Positions 22,492-34,025 of a stretch of DNA of 64,000 bases are shown here, piece after piece. Origin of the DNA: Tragulus kanchil (Eukaryota; Chordata; Mammalia; Artiodactyla; Tragulidae); contig JAIOJX010000025.1 in the NCBI GenBank assembly GCA_022376925.1, positions 94,205,608 through 94,269,607 on the forward strand, in the 5' to 3' direction. The notes below the pieces were generated by a model. That model searched no databases. It saw only the letters and a list, made by a program, of their open reading frames with translations, and was not told the DNA's origin. Each line of letters opens with the position of its first letter. The stretch's first letter is position 1. Both the position numbers and the translations under genes were made by a program.

Positions 22492-22840
22492 AGGCTTCCC
22501 TGGTAGCTCAGTGGTAAAGCGTTCACCTGCCAATGCAGGAGACATGGGTTTGATCCCTGATCCGGGAAGACCCACATGCTGAGGAGCAACTAAGCCCATC
22601 AGTCACAACTATGAAGCCTGTGCTCTAGAGCCTCGGAGCTGCAACTATTGAGCCATGTGCCCCAATTATTGAAGCCCGTGTGCCCTAGAGCCCGAGTTCT
22701 ACAACAAGAGAAGTCATCCCAACAAGAAGCCTGCTCACCTCAACTACAGAGTAGCCCCCACTCCCTGCAACTAGAGAAGAGCCTGCAGCAGCAGTGAAAG
22801 CCCAGAATAGTCAAAATAAATAAACAAATAAAACTTTAAA
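22492..22840 (+). mobile_element. CHR SINE, full length
   Basis: From the tRNA-like head ggcttccctggtagctcagt through the body with repeated gcaacta/gagcc segments to an (AAAT)n-like tail aataaataaacaaataaaac. Confidence 0.9.
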
Positions 22841-22851
22841 CATCTTTGTTT

Positions 22852-23160
22852 CCTTATTTTTGGCTGTGCTGGGTCTTTGCTGCTATGCAGGCTTTTCTCT
22901 AGGTGCAGCCAGCAGGGGCTACTCTCCAGCTGCAGTTTGCAGGCTTCTCACTGCAGTGGCTTCTCCTCTTGTAGAACACCAGCTCAAGGATGCACCGGTC
23001 TCAGAAGCTGCAGCTCCTGCGCTCTGGAGCACAGGCTAAATAGCAGTAGTGCATGGGTTTAGTTGTTCTGCAAATGTGGGCTCTTCCCAGACCAGCGATC
23101 GAACCTGTGTCTCCTGCACTGACAGGCAAACTCTTTATCACTGAGCCACCAGGGAAGTCC
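22852..23160 (-). mobile_element. CHR SINE, antisense
   Basis: From tttttggctgtgctgggtct to ccaccagggaagtcc. Together with the element at 22492 it forms a near-adjacent inverted pair. Confidence 0.9.
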
Positions 23161-23313
23161 AGGAACCCACTATTTTTTTTTCTCCAGAAACCCACTATTT
23201 TTTAAAACTGAAAAAGAGTAATCCTACCTTAGAGGCCAACGTGTCAGAACCTTATGCAACAAGAACCCTTTTTCCTGGCCAGTTTCCACTCAAATCCCCC
23301 ACATTTCTCCCTT

Positions 23314-23567
23314 TAGAGCACAGGCTCTAGGCACACAGACTTTTAGCAGCTGCCATGCATGGCAATGGCTGCAGATCCTGGGCTCTAGAGCATAGGGTCA
23401 GTAGTTGTGGCCTATGGACTTAGCTGCTCCATGGTATGTAGATTCTTCCTAGATCAGGGATCTTATCTGTGGCATGTGGGATCTAGTTCCCTGACCAAGG
23501 ATTGAACCCAGGCCCCCTGCTTTGAGAGCACAGAGTCTTAGCCCCTGGGCCTCCAGGGAAGTTCCAA
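23314..23567 (-). mobile_element. CHR SINE, third partial copy
   Basis: Head-side part of the element at 22072, cut at the junction at 23314. Confidence 0.88.
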
Positions 23568-23601
23568 TTAAAAAACAAACAAACAACAAAAAAAATACTT
23601 C

Positions 23602-23950
23602 AGGCTTCCCTGGTAGCTCAGTGGTAAAGCGTTCACCTGCCAATGCAGGAGACATGGGTTTGATCCCTGATCCGGGAAGACCCACATGCTGAGGAGCAAC
23701 TAAGCCCATCAGTCACAACTATGAAGCCTGTGCTCTAGAGCCTCGGAGCTGCAACTATTGAGCCATGTGCCCCAATTATTGAAGCCCGTGTGCCCTAGAG
23801 CCCGAGTTCTACAACAAGAGAAGTCATCCCAACAAGAAGCCTGCTCACCTCAACTACAGAGTAGCCCCCACTCCCTGCAACTAGAGAAGAGCCTGCAGCA
23901 GCAGTGAAAGCCCAGAATAGTCAAAATAAATAAACAAATAAAACTTTAAA
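23602..23950 (+). mobile_element. CHR SINE (duplicate copy)
   Basis: Second copy of 22492-22840, offset 1110. Confidence 0.9.
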
Positions 23951-23961
23951 CATCTTTGTTT

Positions 23962-24270
23962 CCTTATTTTTGGCTGTGCTGGGTCTTTGCTGCTATGCAG
24001 GCTTTTCTCTAGGTGCAGCCAGCAGGGGCTACTCTCCAGCTGCAGTTTGCAGGCTTCTCACTGCAGTGGCTTCTCCTCTTGTAGAACACCAGCTCAAGGA
24101 TGCACCGGTCTCAGAAGCTGCAGCTCCTGCGCTCTGGAGCACAGGCTAAATAGCAGTAGTGCATGGGTTTAGTTGTTCTGCAAATGTGGGCTCTTCCCAG
24201 ACCAGCGATCGAACCTGTGTCTCCTGCACTGACAGGCAAACTCTTTATCACTGAGCCACCAGGGAAGTCC
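23962..24270 (-). mobile_element. CHR SINE, antisense (duplicate copy)
   Basis: Second copy of 22852-23160, offset 1110. Confidence 0.9.
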
Positions 24271-24569
24271 AGGAACCCACTATTTTTTTTTCTCCAGAAA
24301 CCCACTATTTTTTAAAACTGAAAAAGAGTAATCCTACCTTAGAGGCCAACGTGTCAGAACCTTATGCAACAAGAACCCTTTTTCCTGGCCAGTTTCCACT
24401 CAAATCCCCCACATTTCTCCCTTTACGGGTCACCATTACCTTTATCACAACCTTCACAATCACAGTCACACAAAAAGAAAGCAGGTCAAAAGAAAGAAGA
24501 CAAATAATAAGAAAGTGTACCATAAGATGGGGACATATATGCACAAGCGTATACTGTGTTTTACCTATT

Positions 24570-24735
24570 CATCCTCCCAAAAACTTTGTAAAGGTACACA
24601 ACACTACATAATTTCATTTCTAAGTTAGGAAACTAAGACTCAGGTAAGTTAAATAATTTGCCCAAAGTAACTCACCTAATACAAAATAAGAGTCAGGACT
24701 GGAATCTGAGGCTGTGTGACCTCAAAGCTATGTTA
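24570..24735 (-). mobile_element. MIR relic
   Basis: Reverse-orientation MIR core: aggaaactaagactcaggta, aataatttgcccaaagtaac, ggaatctgaggctgtgtgac. Confidence 0.7.
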
Positions 24736-24791
24736 CTTTCCACAATACCAAGGAAGGAATTGATGAATTTATTTTAAGTTATAAAATTATG

Positions 24792-25006
24792 TGGACTTCC
24801 CTCGTAGTTCAGTCAGTACAGAATCTGTCTGCAAAGCAATAGACCTGGGTTCTACTCCTGGGTCAGGAAGATGCCCTGGAGAAGGAAATGGCAACCCACT
24901 GCAGTATTCTTGCCTGGACAACTCCATGGACAGAGGAGCCTGGCAGGCTACAGTCTATACGGTTGCAAAGAGTTGGACACAATACAGCGACTAAACCACC
25001 ACCACT
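24792..25006 (+). mobile_element. Bov-tA-type SINE
   Basis: Head gacttccctcgtagttcagt, body with gcagtattcttgcctggaca and gcaaagagttggacac, short ACC-rich tail. Confidence 0.9.
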
Positions 25007-25830
25007 GTAAAATTATATACAAACTAAAGCCTCATGGAGTCAGCCATAATTTAGGAATACCTACTGAAAATAATAAACTACTACTCTAACACAGTTTACT
25101 TCATTTTTAGAAATGAAATGCCACTAATTACTTGAGTATCTGGTCATCAACAAATGAATATTTTTGTCATTAATGCTATAAATCTTTTCTTTATTATATA
25201 CAGTTTCACTAAAAGCATCCCTCTTTTAAATTTTCCCTCACCTTCTTCTCTCAAAATTAAATTAATTTTTGTAAGTAATGAACCCAAGACATTACCTCTT
25301 CTAACTCAGGAAATGAATCCAATCACTCTTACCTCTGTATTCTTTTCCCTAAAACAGCTTTTGATTAAAGGAGACAAAAATCTAAGAATGGCGAAAAAGA
25401 ACAGGAGGAAGAATGTACTGTGTTTTATAAAGGACAATAACTGGGCAGGGGTGGGGAGGCCATTTGTTAACGAGACCTGTACTGAACACTGCATGTACTA
25501 GAGCACCCTCAGCAAAGGTGATGCTAAAATGAATAATCCAGGCCTCCTGGCATCAAGAGCTCCCAGTTTTATACTAAAATTAGTTATCAAGAAATTAAAA
25601 ATCGCAATGAATGTGACTAGCACTGCAATAGAAGAAAGTTGAACATTTGTACTACAAAGGAATAAGAATTAAATTAAGGAAATAAACCAGTGGCCTCTTT
25701 GATCATTAAGAACCATCAACAAACAGAGATTCCACCCCCAAAATGTCCATCTGAGAGCAATTTCTGTTCTATAGACATTTTCTTGATGGTGAAGCATTTG
25801 TTAGATACTTAGCCAAATCATCTAAGGTCT

Positions 25831-26034
25831 TGTTTAGTTGCTAAGTTGCATCCGACCCTATGGACTGTAGCCCACCAGGCTCCTCTATCCATGGAATTTT
25901 TCCAGGCAAGAATACTGGAGTGGGTCGTTAGACCCTCCTCCAGGTGATCTTCCCCAGCCAGGGATCGAATCTGAGTCTCCTGCATCTTCTGTGTTGGCAG
26001 GTAGATTCTTTACCACTGAGCCACCATGAAGCCC
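25831..26034 (-). mobile_element. Bov-tA-type SINE, antisense
   Basis: Reversed body (tccaggcaagaatactggag) and head (attctttaccactgagccac). Confidence 0.9.
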
Positions 26035-26382
26035 TTCACTGAAGATTCAGAATTAAGTTAACACTTAAGGGACTAAAAACCATTGCGTTAGTACTTCTGT
26101 GTTCAAGAACTTATAACATGTATTGAGCTCCAAATACTACCAGCAACAGGCTACTGGAATAAAGGATAGTTCTTGAAAGGCTCACTTTACTTTTTTTTAA
26201 CTGGAGATAAACACTTCTATAAATAATTTCAACTTTGGGGACAAGTGTTGTAACAGTATAAGGCATTACAGTGACTCAAGGGAAAGAACAGTTATTAATA
26301 AAAGAAGAAAGCAGAACCCAAACCAAGGACTCTTAACAACAACAACAAAAAAACTAGCAGGAAATAACCTTTACATTCTTAC

Positions 26383-26542
26383 CTGGGTACTGCCACAGAA
26401 TCCTCAATGGTCATGAGTCCTAGCTGACCATCACTCCCTGCACCCCAGGAAAACAGCTGACCCCGGTCACTGAGGGCCAGACTGTGGGACTCGCCACATG
26501 CCACATGGACAATGTGCTGATCTGCCAAAGCTCCAATTTGCT
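26383..26542 (-). CDS. HERC3: HERC3 exon I (RCC1 repeat, 160 nt), copy 1
   Basis: The acceptor is CTTTTTCAG (AG at 26544-26543), the donor GTAAGAATG (26382-26381). It starts with AG completing glutamate, then QIGALADQHIVHVACGESHS, LALSDRGQLFSWGAGSDGQL, GLMTIEDSVAVP, and ends with AG, completing arginine with exon H. It holds the blade core VACGESHSLAL and the signature WGAGSDGQLG. This is the most 5' HERC3 exon recognised in the window. It recurs at 27506-27665. Confidence 0.95.
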
Positions 26543-26954
26543 CTGAAAAAGAAAAAAGGAAAATGTAAAGCCCAGAAACAGGAATTACACAGAATTAGCT
26601 TCCTAGGAAGCAGTGGTTTTCAAAGAGGACCAATACACCTGTATAGAGATTTATAAATTTTCTGTCTCTGAAAGCTACCAATTTAGACCCCCAGCTATAC
26701 TGGGTAGCACACACGCCTGGAGCAGCAAACCTTCCCCCGTCCCCGCACAGATGTTCTCTCCTGAGTCTGGTGCTTCTCCCTGATGCCTGAAGGTTCAGTA
26801 TTTGGAGATGCAAAACCAGAGAGGCCTCGATGTGAACAGGAGTGAGGCTTGTCACTAAAGCAGTGGGCTTGAGGGAAGCTCTGCCCAAATTTTTATAGAC
26901 ATTTTCTTGATGGTGAAGCATTTGTTAGATACTTAGCCAAATCATCTAAGGTCT

Positions 26955-27158
26955 TGTTTAGTTGCTAAGTTGCATCCGACCCTATGGACTGTAGCCCACC
27001 AGGCTCCTCTATCCATGGAATTTTTCCAGGCAAGAATACTGGAGTGGGTCGTTAGACCCTCCTCCAGGTGATCTTCCCCAGCCAGGGATCGAATCTGAGT
27101 CTCCTGCATCTTCTGTGTTGGCAGGTAGATTCTTTACCACTGAGCCACCATGAAGCCC
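26955..27158 (-). mobile_element. Bov-tA-type SINE, antisense (duplicate copy)
   Basis: Second copy of 25831-26034. Confidence 0.9.
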
Positions 27159-27505
27159 TTCACTGAAGATTCAGAATTAAGTTAACACTTAAGGGACTAA
27201 AACCATTGCGTTAGTACTTCTGTGTTCAAGAACTTATAACATGTATTGAGCTCCAAATACTACCAGCAACAGGCTACTGGAATAAAGGATAGTTCTTGAA
27301 AGGCTCACTTTACTTTTTTTTAACTGGAGATAAACACTTCTATAAATAATTTCAACTTTGGGGACAAGTGTTGTAACAGTATAAGGCATTACAGTGACTC
27401 AAGGGAAAGAACAGTTATTAATAAAAGAAGAAAGCAGAACCCAAACCAAGGACTCTTAACAACAACAACAAAAAAACTAGCAGGAAATAACCTTTACATT
27501 CTTAC

Positions 27506-27665
27506 CTGGGTACTGCCACAGAATCCTCAATGGTCATGAGTCCTAGCTGACCATCACTCCCTGCACCCCAGGAAAACAGCTGACCCCGGTCACTGAGGGC
27601 CAGACTGTGGGACTCGCCACATGCCACATGGACAATGTGCTGATCTGCCAAAGCTCCAATTTGCT
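27506..27665 (-). CDS. HERC3: HERC3 exon I, copy 2 (probably false duplicate)
   Basis: Same 160-base exon as 26383-26542, shifted 1123 bases, with intact splice sites. Including both copies would change the frame (160 is not a multiple of three). It most likely reflects the overlap artefact at 26895. Confidence 0.85.
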
Positions 27666-28249
27666 CTGAAAAAGAAAAAAGGAAAATGTAAAGCCCAGAA
27701 ACAGGAATTACACAGAATTAGCTTCCTAGGAAGCAGTGGTTTTCAAAGAGGACCAATACACCTGTATAGAGATTTATAAATTTTCTGTCTCTGAAAGCTA
27801 CCAATTTAGACCCCCAGCTATACTGGGTAGCACACACGCCTGGAGCAGCAAACCTTCCCCCGTCCCCGCACAGATGTTCTCTCCTGAGTCTGGTGCTTCT
27901 CCCTGATGCCTGAAGGTTCAGTATTTGGAGATGCAAAACCAGAGAGGCCTCGATGTGAACAGGAGTGAGGCTTGTCACTAAGAGCAGTGGGCTTGAGGGA
28001 AGCTCTGCCTGGGAACAAAGACTTCCACCATCCAGAAAAGCACCTTTCTCTCCTCAGTTCTGTAACATACTCTGTCTACATATCTACCCACGAGGATTTC
28101 TCTGAGAAAACTGGCCCAAAAGAAAAGATCCACAGCTACTGGTATTTCTGCATCCCCCAATGAAATGTCCAGCTTCCCATTAGTTAACAAGTCTTTCCCA
28201 TAGACTGCTCCACTTGGCCAACGACATTCAAATATGTGAGAACAATTTA

Positions 28250-28898
28250 ACATAAAAGTTAAACAGCAAACAAAATGAATTCTGAAAAAAAATGATCACG
28301 CAGGGAACAGAAGAAAATTTTTCAGACAAGAAACATTCCAACATTCGAAAACAAACAAAATTACCTTGGAAAATGAAAACACGACAGCATGTATTTAAAG
28401 GTAAAACCTTCAGAAGCAGGATGGGAAATAATAATTGAAACTTTCTAAGAAATAGAACAAAAAGACAAAGAGCAAAAGAGGTAGAAAAACAAGAAAGAAA
28501 TGAGATTATTCCAAGAGACTCAACAATGGATAAATAAGAACTCCCAAAACAGAATGGAAAAAAGTAGAAAATTTCAAAATAGACAAGATTGCTCATTACT
28601 GAAAGACATAAGTTTCACACCAAAAAGATCTATTTAAAACTTCATAACAAAAACTGAATTAAAAAAAAAAACCTACTTCAGAGCAAGAGCACTACAGCTT
28701 GAAATTTCACAACACCAAAAATGATTCTAAAATTTTCTAGAATGGAAAACAGTTTATATACAACCAAACAGAGATTAGAATGGCATTATATTTCTCAAAA
28801 ACAATATTGAGAGCTAGAAAGACAATGGAGCAGTGTCATCACAGTTCTGACAGAAAATGATTTTCAACAGAGAATTCCATATTTAACCAACCAAAAAG
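28250..28898 (+). mobile_element. L1/HAL1-like fragment, copy 1
   Basis: Resembles an old L1 or HAL1 ORF1-downstream region: tttctcaaaaacaatattga, gagctagaaagacaatggag, gaaaatgattttcaacagag. No open frame survives in the sense direction. Confidence 0.65.
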
Positions 28899-28995
28899 TC
28901 TTCCCTGGTGGCTCAGTGGTAAAGAATCCACCTGCCAATGCAGGAGACATGGGTTTGATCCCTGGGTCAGGAAGATTCCCATAGAGAAGGAAATG
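28899..28995 (+). mobile_element. Bov-tA-type SINE, cut by duplication junction
   Basis: Head half only; the complete element is at 29979. Confidence 0.88.
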
Positions 28996-29329
28996 GTTCA
29001 GTATTTGGAGATGCAAAACCAGAGAGGCCTCGATGTGAACAGGAGTGAGGCTTGTCACTAAGAGCAGTGGGCTTGAGGGAAGCTCTGCCTGGGAACAAAG
29101 ACTTCCACCATCCAGAAAAGCACCTTTCTCTCCTCAGTTCTGTAACATACTCTGTCTACATATCTACCCACGAGGATTTCTCTGAGAAAACTGGCCCAAA
29201 AGAAAAGATCCACAGCTACTGGTATTTCTGCATCCCCCAATGAAATGTCCAGCTTCCCATTAGTTAACAAGTCTTTCCCATAGACTGCTCCACTTGGCCA
29301 ACGACATTCAAATATGTGAGAACAATTTA

Positions 29330-29978
29330 ACATAAAAGTTAAACAGCAAACAAAATGAATTCTGAAAAAAAATGATCACGCGGGGAACAGAAGAAAATTT
29401 TTCAGACAAGAAACATTCCAACATTCGAAAACAAACAAAATTACCTTGGAAAATGAAAACACGACAGCATGTATTTAAAGGTAAAACCTTCAGAAGCAGG
29501 ATGGGAAATAATAATTGAAACTTTCTAAGAAATAGAACAAAAAGACAAAGAGCAAAAGAGGTAGAAAAACAAGAAAGAAATGAGATTATTCCAAGAGACT
29601 CAACAATGGATAAATAAGAACTCCCAAAACAGAATGGAAAAAAGTAGAAAATTTCAAAATAGACAAGATTGCTCATTACTGAAAGACATAAGTTTCACAC
29701 CAAAAAGATCTATTTAAAACTTCATAACAAAAACTGAATTAAAAAAAAAAACCTACTTCAGAGCAAGAGCACTACAGCTTGAAATTTCACAACACCAAAA
29801 ATGATTCTAAAATTTTCTAGAATGGAAAACAGTTTATATACAACCAAACAGAGATTAGAATGGCATTATATTTCTCAAAAACAATATTGAGAGCTAGAAA
29901 GACAATGGAGCAGTGTCATCACAGTTCTGACAGAAAATGATTTTCAACAGAGAATTCCATATTTAACCAACCAAAAAG
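29330..29978 (+). mobile_element. L1/HAL1-like fragment, copy 2
   Basis: Second copy of 28250-28898. After the SINE it continues to about 30600 (ctctcagaatatttaacctc, ccatgcctgtctcagttaca). Confidence 0.65.
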
Positions 29979-30190
29979 TCTTCCCTGGTGGCTCAGTGGT
30001 AAAGAATCCACCTGCCAATGCAGGAGACATGGGTTTGATCCCTGGGTCAGGAAGATTCCCATAGAGAAGGAAATGGCAACCCACTCAGTATTCTTGCCTA
30101 AGAAATCTCATGGACGGAGGAGCCTGGTGGGCTGCTGTCCACGGGGTTGCAAAAGAACTGGACATGGATTCACAACTAAACAACAGTCAA
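29979..30190 (+). mobile_element. Bov-tA-type SINE, complete, inside L1/HAL1-like sequence
   Basis: Head ttccctggtggctcagtggt, body cagtattcttgcctaagaaa, tail aactaaacaacag. Confidence 0.9.
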
Positions 30191-31295
30191 CCAAGAATCT
30201 GCAAGGAGATGGGGAAAAAAGAACTATCTTCAAGGGATACATCAGACTCTCAGAATATTTAACCTCCCATGCCTGTCTCAGTTACATAAGATCATGCTTC
30301 CAGAACAACAACAAAAAAAGATTTAGGATTCAGGGAAGAGTGAAGAATATTTCCATGACAGCTATGTAGCAGCCAGTGAAGGAAAATTTGAACAAATGTG
30401 TCCAAAGTGAAAAATAACATACAATCTGATGAGTTTGTACTACTACGAGTTTTACAATTCTGTCAGAGAACAAAAATTATCATGCAAATGAAAAAAATGA
30501 AATAATTAACTCCAGGAAACACTAAATATTTTAAAGGAAATAAGAGCAATCATGGCACACAAAGTCATAATAACCAAAGAAATATAATTTACATAGTTAA
30601 ATTTGTGATTTAATTTCAAACAATCAACTATATGGGAAAAGATGAGAATTTAGGGATAAGAAAGAGGAAAGGTAGGTAGGGAATATAAAAGATTCCCAGT
30701 ATGAATCCTCTAGATCATGTCCAATATTAAAAAAAAATCAAGAAATAGCATTATGAGCACCTCATTTCTAAATATAAAGGTAACCCCCCCACATCCAAAA
30801 AAAAAGTTTTAAGAATTGAAAGTGATGACTTCTGCAAGTGAGACTCAAGGATGAGGACAGAAGAGGTAAGGAGTTGTTATTTAACCTGAACAGAGCTGAT
30901 ATATATATTTTTTTCTTTTTAATTAAGCATCTGAAACATGTTCATGTCAGAGACATCTCCTGAATAACCTGTTATTCTCAGGACTCTCTTCTCTACCCTC
31001 TACTCATCATTAAGCCCTAACTCCCAACTCAGCCTCGTCCTCTACACTAAGAACAGTCCTGCATTTACTTTGGAAAAACTAAGAGACTCCTACCAAGGTA
31101 GCCCAGGTAAATCAGACTCTTCTTTCACCAAATTTCCACACCGTACCATAGTTCTAGGACTTGGGCAGCTTTTACATTCTCTTGGGCCTGAGTGCCAGCT
31201 CTGATACCTCAGCCAGAACTGAGACCTGCTCCCCAGTACCTGACCTTCTAAGCCAAGTATTAGCCTTTACTGCCTGGAGATTAGTGTGCAGCCTT

Positions 31296-31925
31296 GTTAT
31301 TGTTGTTCAGTCACCAAGTCATGTTTGACTCTTTGCGACCTCAAGGACTGCAGCACACCAGACTCCCCTGTCCCTCGCCATTTCCCAAAGATTGCTCAGA
31401 TTCACGTCATTGAGCCGGGGATGCTATTGAACCACCTTATCCACTGCTACCCCTGTTTTCCTTTTGCCTTCAGTCTTTCCCAACATCAGGGTCTTTGAGT
31501 CAGCTCTTTGCATCAGGTGGCCAAATACTGGAGCTTCAGGTTCAGCATCAGTCCTTTCAATGAATACTCAGGGTTGATTTCCTTTAGACTGGTTTGATCT
31601 CCTTGCTGTCCAAGGGACTCTCAAGTGTCTGTTCCAGCAAAGCAGTTCGGAAGCATCAATTCCCTGCCAATCCTGATGAAACTGGAGACTTTACTGATGA
31701 AGTAAGTAAGCGAAGTCCAAAGTCAAGGCACAACAAGCTCATCTCTAAACTTGGAAAGGAGCAATTATGTCAGACTTCTTCATGGTCCAACTCTCACATC
31801 TGTACATGACTACCAGAAGAAAATCACAGCTGTGACTATACCGATTCCTGTGTCAGCAAAGTGATGTCTCTGCTTCTTAATATGCTGTCTAGGTTTGTCA
31901 TAGCTTTTCTTTCAAGAAGAAACCC
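31296..31925 (-). mobile_element. BovB fragment, antisense, copy 1
   Basis: Contains the typical reversed BovB 3' part: ttgttcagtcaccaagtcat, catcaggtggccaaatactg, ccaagggactctcaagtgtc, and gcaaagtgatgtctctgctt near the end. The part at about 31670-31830 is less clear. Confidence 0.8.
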
Positions 31926-32468
31926 CTAGGAAAATAAATTCTCTCATCACATATCAGCCACCAAAACAGACACAAAACCCCTATCACTACAACACAACTT
32001 GCAGCCCCAAAGGCAGAGGTACCATTCAGTAATGCAAAGATGTGTGGAGAATTAAAGACTAGTTGTATCAAGTCCAAGTTATTTTATTTCTCCTAGCCAG
32101 AAACCCTAGCTCATCTGATTCATACTAGGGATCTGTTACAGTGAAATTTTAATTCCTCTTCTGGAATCTACTCCCTCAGTCAATTGAGAATGCTTTGTTC
32201 ACACCTCTCACTGAATACACCCCTGCCTCAGTTGGGAACGTTCAGGCTGCAGTGCACACTGTCACATGTAATCTCTTCTGATTCATTCTTTCAAGACTGT
32301 ATGCTATATTTTGCAGATCATGACAGAACCTCTAGTCACAAGTTGAAAAAATTTAACACATTAAGAAAATATTGGGCAAAATTTTTTTTCTCATCTTTTT
32401 AAGTCCTAGAACTGAGACCTCTAACCTGACCTTCTAAGCCAAGTATTAGCCTTTACTGCCTATGTTCA

Positions 32469-33090
32469 TTGTTGTTCAGTCACCAAGTCATGTTTGACTC
32501 TTTGCGACCTCAAGGACTGCAGCACACCAGACTCCCCTGTCCTGCCATTTACCAAAGATTGCTCAGATTCACGTCATTAAGCCGGGGATGCTATTGAACC
32601 ACCTTATCCACTGCTACCCCTGTTTTCCTTTTGCCTTCAGTCTTTCCCAACATCAGGGTCTTTGAGTCAGCTCTTTGCATCAGGTGGCCAAATACTGGAG
32701 CTTCAGGTTCAGCATCAGTCCTTTCAATGAATACTCAGGGTTGATTTCCTTTAGACTGGTTTGATCTCCTTGCTGTCCAAGGGACTCTCAAGTGTCTGTT
32801 CCAGCAAAGCAGTTCGGAAGCATCAATTCCCTGCCAATCCTGATGAAACTGGAGACTTTACTGATGAAGTAAGTGCGAAGTCCAAAGTCAAGGCACAACA
32901 AGCTCATCTCTAAACTTGGAAAGGAGCAATTATGTCAGACTTCTTCATGGTCCAACTCTCACATCTGTACATGACTACCAGAAGAAAATCACAGCTGTGA
33001 CTATACCGATTCCTGTGTCAGCAAAGTGATGTCTCTGCTTCTTAATATGCTGTCTAGGTTTGTCATAGCTTTTCTTTCAAGAAGAAACCC
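32469..33090 (-). mobile_element. BovB fragment, antisense, copy 2
   Basis: Second copy of 31296-31925 with small deletions. Confidence 0.8.
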
Positions 33091-33859
33091 CTAGGAAAAT
33101 AAATTCTCTCATCACATATCAGCCACCAAAACAGACACAAAACCCCTATCACTACAACACAACTTGCAGCCCCAAAGGCAGAGGTACCATTCAGTAATGC
33201 AAAGATGTGTGGAGAATTAAAGACTAGTTGTATCAAGTCCAAGTTATTTTATTTCTCCTAGCCAGAAACCCTAGCTCATCTGATTCATACTAGGGATCTG
33301 TTACAGTGAAATTTTAATTCCTCTTCTGGAATCTACTCCCTCAGTCAATTGAGAATGCTTTGTTCACACCTCTCACTGAATACACCCCTGCCTCAGTTGG
33401 GAACGTTCAGGCTGCAGTGCACACTGTCACATGTAATCTCTTCTGATTCATTCTTTCAAGACTGTATGCTATATTTTGCAGATCATGACAGAACCTCTAT
33501 TCACAAATTAAAATAATTTAACACATTAAGGAAATATTTGGCATTTTTTGATTATAAAAGTATATTTTATCTCATCCTTTCACAAGAAACAATTTAAGGT
33601 ATTTAGAAGTCTTCAGCAAGGTTATCAACTCTGAATGAGCCAAGGTAATAGGGCAGAACAGCAGCAAATGTGGAATGATGCTTAGAGAAAGCAGCAGGTC
33701 CACTGCACTCAGGTTATTAAGATTACTGATAGCTGGCTTTTGAGCCCATCATAATTTTTTAATATGTTTTCAAATTAATAGTAAGCTGGGCAGTGAACTG
33801 CCATAGGGCAGTAATAGAGAAGGATAATAATATGAGCCTGGAGGGTAGATGGATGCTGC

Positions 33860-34025
33860 TGATATGAACTTAATCCTTGCAATAATCTTGCAAGGTGCCA
33901 CCTCTCTAATAATCCCCTGCTGAGAAAAAGTGTGTTATCTGGTCAGAGTTCACACTCAATGACTTGTCAGAGGTCACACTAAATGAGAGCCAGGACTGGA
34001 TCCCAGGTCTTTCTGACTTCCAAAT
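33860..34025 (-). mobile_element. MIR relic, copy 1
   Basis: MIR-like reverse core: gaacttaatccttgcaataa, agaggtcacactaaatgaga, gccaggactggatcccaggt. Confidence 0.6.

Larger units (their letters stand above)
20422..22603. repeat. Tandem direct duplication 6 (unit 1.09 kb)
   Basis: 20422-21498 recurs from 21509, offset 1087. The end of copy 1 (21499-21512) is a shortened version of the sequence at 22586-22603, cutting a CHR-like SINE short. Confidence 0.96.
22201..24424. repeat. Tandem direct duplication 7 (unit 1.11 kb)
   Basis: 22201-23313 recurs from 23314 to about 24424, offset 1113 then 1110 (copy 2 lacks a T and a CT near its start). It overlaps the second copy of duplication 6, so one CHR-like SINE is present in three partial or full copies. 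Confidence 0.96.
18973..26382 (-). other. HERC3: HERC3 intron between exons I and H, inflated by duplications
   Basis: After removing duplicates at junctions 19361, 21509 and 23314 this is one intron. It contains an L1 3' end, three CHR-like SINEs in alternating orientation, a MIR-like relic and two Bov-tA-type SINEs. Positions 25010-25770 hold AT-rich sequence with no feature that I recognise. Confidence 0.75.
112..27665 (-). other. HERC3: HERC3 gene, partial (ten distinct exons, minus strand)
   Basis: HERC3 is a small HERC-family E3 ubiquitin ligase: an N-terminal RCC1-like propeller, a linker and a C-terminal HECT domain that passes ubiquitin through a catalytic cysteine. It acts in the cytoplasm and on vesicles. 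Joining the exons listed below gives one open frame of about 406 codons with matching phases at every junction. RCC1 signatures of the form WGxGxxGQLG recur four to five times. The match to HERC3 rather than HERC4 rests on my memory of the proteins, for example the stretch AFGCGARGQLGTGHTC. The HECT exons are off the left edge, and the initiator exon was not found on the right. Exons at 18896 and 26383 are each present twice because of the tandem duplications. Confidence 0.93.
25771..28008. repeat. Tandem direct duplication 8 (unit 1.12 kb), includes HERC3 exon I
   Basis: 25771-26887 recurs from 26895, offset 1124 then 1123 (one A lost in an A-run). The full exon I is in both copies. Copy 2 also has a 2-base insertion near 27981. 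Confidence 0.96.
27915..30076. repeat. Tandem direct duplication 9 (unit 1080 bp)
   Basis: 27915-28995 recurs from 28995 at a constant offset of 1080. The only difference I noticed is A at 28302 against G at 29382. The junction cuts a Bov-tA-type SINE in copy 1. Confidence 0.96.
31215..33530. repeat. Tandem direct duplication 10 (unit about 1.19 kb)
   Basis: 31215-32400 recurs from about 32408. Copy 2 has small deletions near its start. The end of copy 1 (32325-32405) diverges from the matching 33500-33590 with many small changes, as in a low-quality read end. Confidence 0.94.
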
